From: Cupriavidus pauculus
GTDB lineage: Bacteria > Pseudomonadota > Gammaproteobacteria > Burkholderiales > Burkholderiaceae
Assembly (NCBI RefSeq): GCF_008693385.1
Contig: NZ_CP044067.1
Location: 2,771,501-2,835,500, forward strand
Direction of reading: 5' to 3'
DNA length: 64,000 nt
Shown one piece after another: positions 1-7,885 of the stretch. The notes under the pieces are model-generated. The model saw only the letters and a list, made by a program, of their open reading frames with translations. It did no database searches and was not told the origin of the DNA. A program made the position numbers and the translations under genes. The first letter of the stretch is position 1; the number at the start of each line of letters is the position of its first letter.

Positions 1-459
1 GAGGAAACGAGCCAGATCTTCGAGGCGCGCCGCGCGCTGGAGCGCGTGCTCGTGGAACTGGCGGTCCAGCGCGTGACGGCCGCCGACCTGCGCGACCTGC
101 GCCGGCAGCTGGACGAGGAACACGATGCGATGCATCGCTTCGACCAGCCGTCGTGGGCGCGGCTGGCCAGCGGTTTTCATCTGCGCATTGCCGCGCTCGC
201 GCGCAATCCCGTGTTGCAGCGCTACCTGACCGAACTGGTCTCGCGCTGCTCGCTCATCGTGGGCCTGTACGAGCCGCCGGGACACGCGCCGTGCGAGCAT
301 GACGAGCATGCGGCGATCGTGGCATGCATCGAGGCGCGCGACGCGGCCGGCGCGGTGGCGCTCATGGAGGCGCACCTGAACGACCTCGAGCAGCGCATCG
401 AGACGTCGCGCATGCAGGGCGAGAAATCGCTCGCGCAGATGCTCGGACTCGGAGGCTGA
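1..459 (+). CDS. GntR-family regulator, FCD domain (5' part outside window)
   Basis: The window opens inside this gene, so only 152 codons are visible. They form the all-helical FCD effector-binding domain of a FadR-subfamily GntR regulator; the DNA-binding winged helix lies upstream of the window. Residues that usually bind metal or ligand in FCD domains are recognisable: the His in SGFHLRIAAL, the His pair region in EHDEHAAIV and the His in MEAHLNDLE. The stop lies one base before the flavin reductase start, so the two are probably cotranscribed. Such regulators normally repress catabolic operons in response to an organic acid; the effector cannot be read from the sequence. Confidence 0.75.
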   Translation, partial: EETSQIFEARRALERVLVELAVQRVTAADLRDLRRQLDEEHDAMHRFDQPSWARLASGFHLRIAALARNPVLQRYLTELVSRCSLIVGLYEPPGHAPCEHDEHAAIVACIEARDAAGAVALMEAHLNDLEQRIETSRMQGEKSLAQMLGLGG

Positions 460-460
460 T

Positions 461-1096
461 ATGGAAGTCGATTTCGAAGCCATTACCGAATACCAGCGCT
501 ACAAGCTCATGGCGAGCCTGATCGTGCCGCGGCCGATCGCGCTCGTGACGACGCTCGGCCCCGACGGCACCGCCAACGCGGCGCCGTTCTCGATGTTCAA
601 CATGCTGGGCGAGGAACCGCCGATCGTGATGATCAGCGTCAACCGGCTCGGCGATGGCGCGCAGAAGGATACGGCCGCCAATATCGAGCGCACGGGCGAG
701 TTCGTCGTGCACCTGAGCGACGAGCCGATGGCGGAAAAGATGCATCGCTGCGGCGAACGCCTGCCCCCGCACGTGAGCGAGCTGGCGCACGTGGGCCTGA
801 CGGCCGCGCCGAGCACGGCGGTGGCGCCCCCGCGTATCGCCGAGGCACCGGTGGCATTCGAATGCCGGCTATGGGAAACGCTGGCGACCGAAAGCCGCCA
901 GATCTTCATCGGCCGCGTGCTGCGGCTGCATGCGCGCGAAGGGCTGATCGATACCGAGACGTGGCGCGTGCGGCTGCAGGACTATTTCCCGGTCGGACGG
1001 TTCGGCGCGAGCTTCTACGTGACGACGCGCGACCGGTTCTCGCTCGAGCAGAGCGCGGGCAAGCCGGCCGTATCCACGGCCATCGACGAAATGTAG
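461..1096 (+). CDS. Flavin reductase-like domain protein (FMN-binding split barrel)
   Basis: The 211-residue product has the flavin reductase-like split-barrel pattern: an N-terminal YKLMASLIVPRPIALVTT strand pair, followed by NAAPFSMFNMLGEEPPIVMIS, where the FMN phosphate and isoalloxazine normally bind. Family members are FMN-binding reductases, or small flavoproteins that supply reduced flavin to a monooxygenase. No partner oxygenase lies in the window, so the substrate system is unknown. It starts one base after the GntR gene and ends four bases before the convergent XRE-cupin gene. The family call is good; a specific function is not claimed. Confidence 0.8.
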   Translation: MEVDFEAITEYQRYKLMASLIVPRPIALVTTLGPDGTANAAPFSMFNMLGEEPPIVMISVNRLGDGAQKDTAANIERTGEFVVHLSDEPMAEKMHRCGERLPPHVSELAHVGLTAAPSTAVAPPRIAEAPVAFECRLWETLATESRQIFIGRVLRLHAREGLIDTETWRVRLQDYFPVGRFGASFYVTTRDRFSLEQSAGKPAVSTAIDEM

Positions 1097-1100
1097 CGAC

Positions 1101-1727
1101 TCAGGCGGGATGCATGACCACGAGCATGGCCGTCGCCACGGTCTTGCCCGGGTTCGAAATCGCATGGGGCAGGTCGGCGCCGTAGCGCGCCGTTTCCCCA
1201 TGCCGCAGCTTCTTCTCGTCGTCGCCGGCGCGCACCGTCATCGCGCCCGACAGCACCGACAGGTGCTCCTGCGTGCCCGCCTCATGCGGGTCCGATGCCA
1301 GCACGCCTCCGGGCTGGATCGTCAGTTCATACCATTCGAAACGTCCGGCCAGCTCGATCGGGCCGAGAATCCGCAATTCGCAGCGGGTGTCCGGGCTCTT
1401 GAGCGCCGGAATCGCATGCTGCTGCACCACGGCGATCGCCGGTGCGGGGCGTTCCGCGCCGCCGTTCTCCAGAAAATCCGTGAGGCTCACGCCCAGCGCA
1501 TTGGCCAGCCGCCACAACACAGCCACGGTCGGGTTGGCGAGGTTCCGTTCGATCTGCGACAGCATAGACTTGGAGACACCGGCGCGGCGCGACAGCTCGT
1601 CCAGCGACAACTGCTGGCTCTGGCGTAGCGACTGCAGCGCGGTGCCGACTGCCGGCGGGCCGTCGGATGAGGCGGAGGGGGGAAGCTGGGGAGGTTGCGC
1701 GGCCACTTTTCGTTCTGTATAGTGCAC
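1101..1727 (-). CDS. XRE-family regulator with C-terminal cupin domain
   Basis: The 208-residue product has a helix-turn-helix of the XRE type at about residues 30-85 ([21 protein letters not shown], a very typical recognition pattern) and a small cupin sensor domain at about 115-200 ([23 protein letters not shown]). XRE-cupin proteins regulate amino-acid or polyamine catabolic genes in many proteobacteria. It is divergent from kbl with only 73 bp between them, so control of the threonine pair, and of itself, is the obvious hypothesis. The GTG start used here has no clear ribosome binding site; a second GTG seven codons inside is possible. A small inverted repeat, CGAA-TTG-TTCG, overlaps the start region. 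Confidence 0.85.
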   Translation of the reverse strand: MHYTERKVAAQPPQLPPSASSDGPPAVGTALQSLRQSQQLSLDELSRRAGVSKSMLSQIERNLANPTVAVLWRLANALGVSLTDFLENGGAERPAPAIAVVQQHAIPALKSPDTRCELRILGPIELAGRFEWYELTIQPGGVLASDPHEAGTQEHLSVLSGAMTVRAGDDEKKLRHGETARYGADLPHAISNPGKTVATAMLVVMHPA

Positions 1728-1800
1728 GAATTGTTCGTTATATGAAACTCGTTCGATTTATCGATCGAGTGACCCAGACACTACCACCGGGAGTCAGCGC

Positions 1801-3000
1801 ATGTCGAGTGCAGAGGCTTTCTACGCGTCCGTCCGCGCGGAACTGGACGCCATCCGCGAGGCGGGACTCTACAAGTCCGAGCGCATCATCGCCACGCCGC
1901 AGGGCGCCGTCGTGCGCACCGCCGACCAGCGCGAGGTCATCAACCTGTGCGCGAACAACTATCTGGGCCTGTCGTCCGACCCGCGCGTGCTGGAAGCGGC
2001 ACACGAAGCACTGCGCACGCATGGGTACGGGATGAGTTCGGTGCGCTTTATCTGCGGCACGCAGGATGTGCACAAGGAACTGGAGGCGCGGCTTGCGCGC
2101 TTTCTGGGCACCGAAGACACGATCCTTTACGGTTCGGCGTTCGATGCCAATGGCGGGCTGTTCGAGACCCTGCTCGGCGCGGAAGACGCCGTTATCAGCG
2201 ACGCGCTGAACCATGCGTCGATCATCGACGGCATCCGGCTGTCGAAGGCGCGCCGCTATCGCTACGACCATAACGACCTCGACGACCTGCGCACGCAACT
2301 CGCGCAGGCGGCGGCCGACGGCGCGCGGCACAAGCTCGTGTTCACGGACGGCGTGTTCTCGATGGACGGCACGGTGGCACGGCTCGACGAGATCCGCGCG
2401 ATCTGCGACGAGTATGGCGCGCTGCTCGGCATCGACGAATGCCATGCCAGCGGCTTCATGGGCGCACGCGGGCGCGGCACGCACGAGGCGCGCGGCGTCT
2501 TTGGCAAGATCGACATCATCACGGGCACGCTGGGCAAGGCGCTGGGCGGCGCGTCGGGCGGCTTCACCAGCGGCCGGCGGGAAGTCGTGGAGTTGCTGCG
2601 GCAGCGTTCGCGGCCCTATCTGTTCTCCAATACCGTGGCGCCGGCGATCGTGGGCGGCAGCCTGAAGGTGCTCGACATCCTGGAAGCGAGCACCGAGCTG
2701 CGCGACCGGCTCGAACGCAATACCGCGTTCTTCCGCGCGGGCCTCGGCAAGCTCGGGTTCGATATCAAGCCTGGCGACCATCCGATCATCCCGATCATGG
2801 TGTACGACGCGGAACGCGCGCAGGCGCTGGCCCAGCGGCTGCTGGAACTGGGCGTGTACGTGGTCGGCTTCTTCTTCCCGGTGGTGCCGCGGGGCCAGGC
2901 GCGCATTCGCGTGCAGATGAGCGCCAGCCATGACGAGGCCACGCTGCAGCGCGCGCTCGACGCGTTTGCGCAAGCCGGACGCGAGCTGGAGCTGATCTGA
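1801..3000 (+). CDS. kbl: 2-amino-3-ketobutyrate CoA ligase (glycine C-acetyltransferase)
   Basis: This cytosolic PLP enzyme of the alpha-oxoamine synthase family splits 2-amino-3-oxobutyrate with CoA into glycine and acetyl-CoA, the second step of threonine degradation. The 399-residue length is the usual one. Visible signature residues are the PLP-binding lysine in [10 protein letters not shown] (about K246), the DECHASGF motif (D212, H215) that contacts PLP, and ANNYLGLSS near the N-terminus. Its stop codon shares one base with the start of the downstream dehydrogenase, so the two are translationally coupled. The divergent XRE-cupin gene is the likely regulator. Confidence 0.95.
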   Translation: MSSAEAFYASVRAELDAIREAGLYKSERIIATPQGAVVRTADQREVINLCANNYLGLSSDPRVLEAAHEALRTHGYGMSSVRFICGTQDVHKELEARLARFLGTEDTILYGSAFDANGGLFETLLGAEDAVISDALNHASIIDGIRLSKARRYRYDHNDLDDLRTQLAQAAADGARHKLVFTDGVFSMDGTVARLDEIRAICDEYGALLGIDECHASGFMGARGRGTHEARGVFGKIDIITGTLGKALGGASGGFTSGRREVVELLRQRSRPYLFSNTVAPAIVGGSLKVLDILEASTELRDRLERNTAFFRAGLGKLGFDIKPGDHPIIPIMVYDAERAQALAQRLLELGVYVVGFFFPVVPRGQARIRVQMSASHDEATLQRALDAFAQAGRELELI

Positions 3001-3944
3001 TGCCGAATGTTCCACCCAGGATCCTGATCATCGGCGCGAACGGGCAGCTCGGTTCCGAACTGGCGACCGCGCTGGCGGAACGCCATGGCCGTGAGAACGT
3101 GATTACCTCGGACGTGGTGCCCACGGGCCGCCATCTCCATCTGACGCACGAGATGCTCAACGTGACCGACCGGGGCGAGCTGCTCACGGTGGTCGAGCGC
3201 CACGGCATCACGCAGATCTACCTGCTCGCGGCGGCGCTGTCGGCCACGGGGGAGAAGGCGCCGCAGTGGGCGTGGAACCTCAATATGAACGGGCTGCTGA
3301 ACGTGCTGGAGCTGGCGCGCCAGCATGGCATCGAGCGCGTGTTCTGGCCCAGTTCCATCGCCGCGTTCGGCCCAACCACGCCCGCGGTCGACACGCCGCA
3401 GAAGACCGTGATGGAGCCGACGACCGTGTACGGCATCTCCAAGCTGGCCGGGGAAGGGTGGTGCCGCTGGTATTTCGAGAACCACGGCGTCGATGTCCGC
3501 AGCGTGCGCTACCCGGGCCTGATCTCCCACAAGACGCCACCCGGCGGCGGTACCACGGACTACGCCGTCGATATCTTCCATTCGGCGGTCAAGGGCGAGC
3601 CGTACACGTGCTTCCTGGAGCCCGATGCGCGCCTGCCGATGATGTATATGCCCGACGCCATCCGTGCCACGCTGGAACTCATGGAGGCGCCGCGCGAGGC
3701 CGTGCGCGAGCGCGGCAGCTACAACCTCGCTGGCATGAGCTTCACGCCCGCCGAGATCGCGGCCGCCATCCAGGCGCGCGAGCCGGGCTTCGAGATCCGC
3801 TACGCGCCCGATTACCGGCAGGCGATCGCCTCGGGCTGGCCCGACTCGATCGACGACAGCGCGGCGCGCGCGGACTGGGGCTGGCAGCCGGAATTCAGTC
3901 TGGATGCGATGGTCGAGGACATGCTGCGCAGCTTGCGGACGTAG
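3000..3944 (+). CDS. NAD-dependent epimerase/dehydratase family L-threonine 3-dehydrogenase
   Basis: The 314-residue product is an extended short-chain dehydrogenase: a Rossmann glycine motif GANGQLG at residues 12-18, an active-site serine in WPSSIAAFGP (S118/119), and the catalytic pair Y144 and K148 in VYGISKLAGE. The TPQKTVMEPTTVYG segment and the 314-residue length match the SDR-type L-threonine dehydrogenases, which oxidise threonine to 2-amino-3-oxobutyrate with NAD. Overlap with kbl, whose product consumes that compound, strongly supports the assignment. It is not the zinc-dependent MDR-type Tdh of E. coli. A strong terminator follows 23 bp after the stop. Confidence 0.88.
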   Translation: MPNVPPRILIIGANGQLGSELATALAERHGRENVITSDVVPTGRHLHLTHEMLNVTDRGELLTVVERHGITQIYLLAAALSATGEKAPQWAWNLNMNGLLNVLELARQHGIERVFWPSSIAAFGPTTPAVDTPQKTVMEPTTVYGISKLAGEGWCRWYFENHGVDVRSVRYPGLISHKTPPGGGTTDYAVDIFHSAVKGEPYTCFLEPDARLPMMYMPDAIRATLELMEAPREAVRERGSYNLAGMSFTPAEIAAAIQAREPGFEIRYAPDYRQAIASGWPDSIDDSAARADWGWQPEFSLDAMVEDMLRSLRT

Positions 3945-3967
3945 TTCCCGCGATTTGACTAACCTGA

Positions 3968-3997
3968 AAGGGCGGCCACTGTAGCCGCCCTTTTTTT
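3968..3997 (+). terminator. Rho-independent terminator of the kbl operon
   Basis: A 9-bp perfect stem, AAGGGCGGC paired with GCCGCCCTT around a seven-base loop, is followed by a run of T. It closes the kbl-threonine dehydrogenase operon. Confidence 0.85.
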
Positions 3998-4073
3998 CGG
4001 CATCTGTGTTTCGCGGACAGGCGTTTGTGCGCCCAAAATGCATCGTCAGGCGAACCATCGATCTATATGCATT

Positions 4074-4099
4074 CAAACTATTCCATATGAAATAGTTTG
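4074..4099. promoter_or_regulatory. Near-perfect 26-bp palindrome, probable MarR operator
   Basis: The 26-bp sequence has outer arms CAAACTATT and AATAGTTTG and an inner CATATG, with a single mismatched pair. It ends 33 bp before the MarR start codon. Position, length and symmetry fit the autoregulatory operator of the MarR protein encoded next to it; the GCATT/CATTC-type flanks on both sides extend the symmetry weakly. Confidence 0.7.
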
Positions 4100-4132
4100 C
4101 ATTCTAATAATGTTGCGCCTATCATTCTGCCC

Positions 4133-4597
4133 ATGAAACAGATAGACGCCCTTCGCTTCGCCTTCACCGGACAGCTCATGCTGGCCGGCCGACAATGGCG
4201 ACAGATCAGCCACCACGCGCTGGCCCATCACAGCGTGTCGGCGGCCGCGGCCGCGCCGCTCCTGTTTATTCGCCGCCTCGGCGGTGGCGTCCGGCAGGTG
4301 ACGCTGGCCGACTACGTGGGCGTCGAGGGGGCCACCCTCGTGCGGCTCGTGGATCAGCTCTGCGCGGCGGGGCTGGCCAGGCGCGAGGTCGATCCGCACG
4401 ATCGCCGTGCCAACAGCCTCTCGCTCACGGAAGCGGGCGACGCCGCCGCCATCGAGATCGAGGAAGCCCTGCGCAACCTGCGCGCCGAGGTCTTCGCGGA
4501 CATCAGCGCCGAAGACATGGCCGCGACGCTGCGCGTGCTCGAGGCCCTTGCACGCGCAGCGGCGGCGGCCGGCGGCACGGGCAAGGCGGAGGCCTGA
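4133..4597 (+). CDS. MarR-family transcriptional regulator
   Basis: The product of 154 residues has the winged-helix pattern of MarR proteins: VTLADYVGVEGATLVRLVDQLCAAGLARREVDPHDRRANSLSLTEAG, where DPHDRR is the wing region that is typical of the family. I chose the ATG beginning MKQIDALRF; an upstream in-frame ATG would place the start inside the palindromic operator. The gene heads a co-directional efflux operon (FUSC, DUF1656, HlyD, NodT), with a five-base gap to the FUSC gene. It most likely represses the operon and is released by an aromatic acid or similar compound; the ligand is an inference from other such operons. Confidence 0.85.
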   Translation: MKQIDALRFAFTGQLMLAGRQWRQISHHALAHHSVSAAAAAPLLFIRRLGGGVRQVTLADYVGVEGATLVRLVDQLCAAGLARREVDPHDRRANSLSLTEAGDAAAIEIEEALRNLRAEVFADISAEDMAATLRVLEALARAAAAAGGTGKAEA

Positions 4598-4602
4598 GCG
4601 TC

Positions 4603-6744
4603 ATGCCGAACTGGCCTTCCGCGCGCGACTGGCTGTTCTCCGTCAAGGCGTTCATCGCCTCGATGCTCGCGCTCTGGATTGCGCTCTATATGGGATTGCC
4701 GCGTCCGTACTGGGCGATGGCGACCGTCTACGTCGTCGCGCATCCGCTGACCGGCGCCACGCGTTCGAAGGCGCTGTACCGCGTGCTCGGCACGCTGATC
4801 GGCGCGGCCGCGGCGGTAGCGTTCGTGCCGATGCTCGTCAATGCGCCGCCGCTGCTGATGGCGGTGGTATCGCTGTGGGCGGGCGCGTTGCTGTATCTCG
4901 CGCTCATGGATCGCACGCCGCGCAGCTATGTCTTCATGCTCGCGGCCTATACGCTGGCGCTTATCGCGCTGCCGACCGTCGACAATCCGTCCGGTATCTT
5001 CGACGTGGCCATCGCGCGTTCCGAGGAAATCTGCATCGGTATCGTCTGCGCGAGCGTCGTCGGCGCGGTGCTGTTCCCGACCAGCGTGACGGCCGTGCTC
5101 GGCGATCGCACGCGGCAGTGGATGACCGATGCCGCGGTGTGGGCGACCGATATGCTCTCCGCTAACCCGCAGGCACGCGCCACGCGCCACAAGAGCCGGC
5201 ACAAGCTTGCCGCCGACATCCTTGCGCTCGACCAGTTGATCAGCCAGCTGTCCTATGACACCGACTCGGCCGGCCGCGTGCGCGCGGCGCGCGAACTGCG
5301 CGGCCGCATGACGATGCTGCTGCCCGTGCTGTCGTCGCTGGCCGCGATCGTCGAGTCGATGCAGGCGCATCGCGGCGTGCCGGAAGCGCTGGCCGCGCGC
5401 ATGCGCGCGGTGTCGGACTGGATTCAGGCCGGTGCGCCCGCGCCGGCACCGACGATCGGTGACCTGTCTGGCGACCTGTCCGGCGACCGGTCCGGTGACC
5501 TGTCCGCGGGCAGGCGGGCCGCCGTGGCGGCCGATCAGGCAGCGGCCATCCCCGCCGATACGACCGCCGTGCAACCGGCATCCGCGCCCGACGCGGTCGA
5601 TCCGCGCGACGCCGACAACTGGGACGCCGCGATGCTGACCGCCGCGACCGATCGCCTCCAGCAGATGGTCGCCCTGTGGCAGGACTGCGTGTCGCTGCGC
5701 AATGCGATCTGCCGCCGCGACAAGGGCGCCTATGAACCGATGGCCGGCTGGGTGCCCGCGTTCCGCCGCTGGGAAGTGGGCGGCGCGCGCCACTACGACC
5801 ACGGCATGCTGTTGTTTTCCACGGGCACGATCGCGCTCGGCATCTTCCTGATGGGGATGATCTGGATCTGGAGCGGCTGGTCCGATGGCGCGGGCGCCGT
5901 GGCGCTCGGCGCGGTGGCATGCTGCTTCTTCGCGGCGGCCGATGAGCCCGCGCCGATGATTCAGAGCTTCTTCAACGCGAACGTCGCCGCGGTGGTGATG
6001 GCGATGGTGCTGCTGTTCGCGGTGCTGCCCATCGCCCAGAACTACGAACTGCTCGTGATCTCTTTCGCGATTCCGTTCCTTGGCATCGGGCTGCTGATCG
6101 CGCAGCCGCGTTTCGCGCCGATCGGCCTTGCGCTAGGCGTGGTGACCGCGACCGACATCGGCGTCCAGGGCGCGTACAGCGCCAACTTCACGACGTTCTT
6201 CAACGGCAATATCGCGGGTATCGCAGGCATTCTGTTCGCACTGCTATGGACGCTGACGGTGCGCCCGTTCGGGACGCAGGCCGCGGTGCGCCGGCTGGTG
6301 CGCGCGAGCTGGCGCGATATCGCCGATCATGCGAACGACGGCGATCCGGGCAGGCAGACGCTGCAACACACGCAGTTTCGCGCGCGCATGCTGGACCGCG
6401 TGTCGCAGCTCGTGCCGCGCCTTGCGGCCAGCGCCAGCGAGGTGTCCTCGGACGGCTTCAACGAAGTGCGTGTGGAGCTCAGCACGCTCGCGCTCCAGCG
6501 CGAATTGCCGAATCTCGAACCGAGCCAGCAGCATGCGGTGCGCCGCGTGTTGCGCAGTGTCGCCGGCTATTACGAAGCGCGGCTCAAGGGCAAGCTCGAG
6601 GCGCCGCCCCCCGCGCTCTGCACGCGCCTGTCGCGCGCGCAATCGCTGGTGCGCTCGCCCATCGCGTTGTCCGCGCTCGTCGAGATGCATGTGTCGATGT
6701 TCCCGCCGGCGGTATTGCCGGCTCCCATACCCGTAAAGCCATGA
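4603..6744 (+). CDS. FUSC-family inner-membrane efflux protein (AaeB / fusaric acid resistance type)
   Basis: The 713-residue protein has the FUSC layout: a membrane block near residues 12-165 (for example LALWIALYMGLPRPYWAMATVY, which carries the family's typical PYWA motif), a cytosolic middle part, a second membrane block near 400-560, and a C-terminal soluble helical tail. In AaeAB and fusaric-acid systems this protein drives export of aromatic carboxylic acids with an HlyD partner. The middle part contains four tandem Gly-Asp-Leu-Ser-type repeats at about residues 286-301, in a linker rich in Ala and Pro. Its stop overlaps the DUF1656 start (ATGA). The start chosen follows the MarR stop; the frame is open further upstream but that stretch overlaps the MarR gene. 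Confidence 0.88.
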   Translation: MPNWPSARDWLFSVKAFIASMLALWIALYMGLPRPYWAMATVYVVAHPLTGATRSKALYRVLGTLIGAAAAVAFVPMLVNAPPLLMAVVSLWAGALLYLALMDRTPRSYVFMLAAYTLALIALPTVDNPSGIFDVAIARSEEICIGIVCASVVGAVLFPTSVTAVLGDRTRQWMTDAAVWATDMLSANPQARATRHKSRHKLAADILALDQLISQLSYDTDSAGRVRAARELRGRMTMLLPVLSSLAAIVESMQAHRGVPEALAARMRAVSDWIQAGAPAPAPTIGDLSGDLSGDRSGDLSAGRRAAVAADQAAAIPADTTAVQPASAPDAVDPRDADNWDAAMLTAATDRLQQMVALWQDCVSLRNAICRRDKGAYEPMAGWVPAFRRWEVGGARHYDHGMLLFSTGTIALGIFLMGMIWIWSGWSDGAGAVALGAVACCFFAAADEPAPMIQSFFNANVAAVVMAMVLLFAVLPIAQNYELLVISFAIPFLGIGLLIAQPRFAPIGLALGVVTATDIGVQGAYSANFTTFFNGNIAGIAGILFALLWTLTVRPFGTQAAVRRLVRASWRDIADHANDGDPGRQTLQHTQFRARMLDRVSQLVPRLAASASEVSSDGFNEVRVELSTLALQRELPNLEPSQQHAVRRVLRSVAGYYEARLKGKLEAPPPALCTRLSRAQSLVRSPIALSALVEMHVSMFPPAVLPAPIPVKP
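5458..5505 (+). repeat. 12-bp in-frame tandem repeat, four copies, inside FUSC gene
   Basis: Four units close to GGYGACCTGTCC follow each other without a gap and encode the peptide GDLS/GDRS repeated four times. They lie in the cytosolic linker of the FUSC protein, not in a membrane helix, so copy-number change would be tolerated in frame. Confidence 0.85.
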
Positions 6745-6965
6745 CCCCCGGTGAAATCAATGTCTACGGTGTGTTCGTGCCCGTCCTGCTCCTATGGATG
6801 CTCGTCGCGTTCGCGCTCATGTCGGTGGTGCGCGCCGTGTTCGTGCGCGTGGGCTTCTACCGGCTCGTGTGGCACAGGTCCCTGTTCAATCTTGCTCTCT
6901 ACGTGATCATCCTGGGTGGGGTGGTCTATTTTGCGCCCTCGTTTGCGCCGCTGTTCTCATCATGA
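6741..6965 (+). CDS. DUF1656 small membrane protein (AaeX-like)
   Basis: This 74-residue protein begins MTPGEINVYGVFVPVLLLWMLVAFA and has two hydrophobic segments, about residues 10-30 and 48-68, as in DUF1656/AaeX proteins that always sit beside FUSC and HlyD efflux genes. Its role is not established; it probably helps assemble or stabilise the inner-membrane part of the pump. ATGA overlaps couple it both to the FUSC gene before it and to the HlyD gene after it. Confidence 0.85.
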   Translation: MTPGEINVYGVFVPVLLLWMLVAFALMSVVRAVFVRVGFYRLVWHRSLFNLALYVIILGGVVYFAPSFAPLFSS

Positions 6966-7885
6966 AACTAAAAATATCTTCCATCGGGCCGGTTGTGCTC
7001 ACGTTGGCCGTGGTCGCGGTCGGCGCGGTCGTCGTCAAGCATCTGTGGGACTACTACACGGTGGCCCCCTGGACGCGGGACGGTCATATCCGCGCGGACA
7101 TCGTGCAGGTGGCGCCCGACGTGTCGGGGCTGATCACGCGCGTCAACGTCAAGGACAACCAGCGCGTGAAGCAGGGCGAGGTGCTGTTCGAGATCGATAC
7201 CGATCGCTATGCGCTGGCGCTGCAACAGGCGCAGGCCACGGCCGCGTCCATTCGCGCCACGCTGGCGCAGTCGCGGCGCGAAGCGAAGCGTAGCCAGACC
7301 CTGGCGGACGTGGTGTCGAAGGAAGTCGTCGAAGAAGGGTTTGCCAGGGTGGCGCAGCAGGAAGCCAGCCTTGCGCAGGCCGAAGCCGCGATCAACGTGG
7401 CCAGGCTGAACCTCCAGCGCACGCGCGTGATCAGCCCCGTCGATGGCTACGTCAACGACAAGCTGCCGCGTCTTGGCGACTACGCCACCACGGGCCGGCC
7501 GGTGCTGGCGATGGTCGATGTGAATTCGTACCACGTGGAAGGGTATTTCGAGGAAACCAAGCTTCATGGCATCCATATCGGCTCGCCGGTCGATATGCGC
7601 GTCATGGGCGAGTCGCGCGTGCTGCATGGCCGCGTGCTCAGCATCGCGGCCGGTATCGAGGACCGCGACCGCACCACCGGCGCGAACCTGCTGCCCAACG
7701 TGAACCCGACGTTCAACTGGGTGCGGCTGGCGCAGCGCGTACCGGTGCGCGTGGTGTTCGACCCGATGCCGGACGATATCCGCCTGATCGCGGGACGCAC
7801 GGTCACGGTCACGGTGCGTGGAGAAGAGAAGAAGGCCGAGTCGCCTCAAGGCGCGGCCTCTGACGTTACTGGAGTATCGAAGTGA
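6962..7885 (+). CDS. HlyD-family periplasmic adaptor (AaeA/EmrA-like)
   Basis: The 307-residue membrane-fusion protein has one N-terminal anchor (about residues 9-28), a biotinyl-lipoyl half motif APDVSGLITRVNVKDNQRVKQGEVLFEID, a short alpha-helical hairpin (about 80-145) and the second lipoyl half around RTRVISPVDGYVND, followed by a beta-barrel part. It would join the FUSC inner-membrane protein to the NodT outer-membrane channel encoded next. Its start overlaps the DUF1656 stop, and its own stop overlaps the GTG start of the outer-membrane gene. Confidence 0.9.
   Translation: MKLKISSIGPVVLTLAVVAVGAVVVKHLWDYYTVAPWTRDGHIRADIVQVAPDVSGLITRVNVKDNQRVKQGEVLFEIDTDRYALALQQAQATAASIRATLAQSRREAKRSQTLADVVSKEVVEEGFARVAQQEASLAQAEAAINVARLNLQRTRVISPVDGYVNDKLPRLGDYATTGRPVLAMVDVNSYHVEGYFEETKLHGIHIGSPVDMRVMGESRVLHGRVLSIAAGIEDRDRTTGANLLPNVNPTFNWVRLAQRVPVRVVFDPMPDDIRLIAGRTVTVTVRGEEKKAESPQGAASDVTGVSK

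Noticed and set aside
4195..4602. N-terminal extension of the FUSC protein
   Set aside because: The extension overlaps the MarR gene in another frame and has shadow-like composition. The ATG at 4603 starts the expected first membrane segment.
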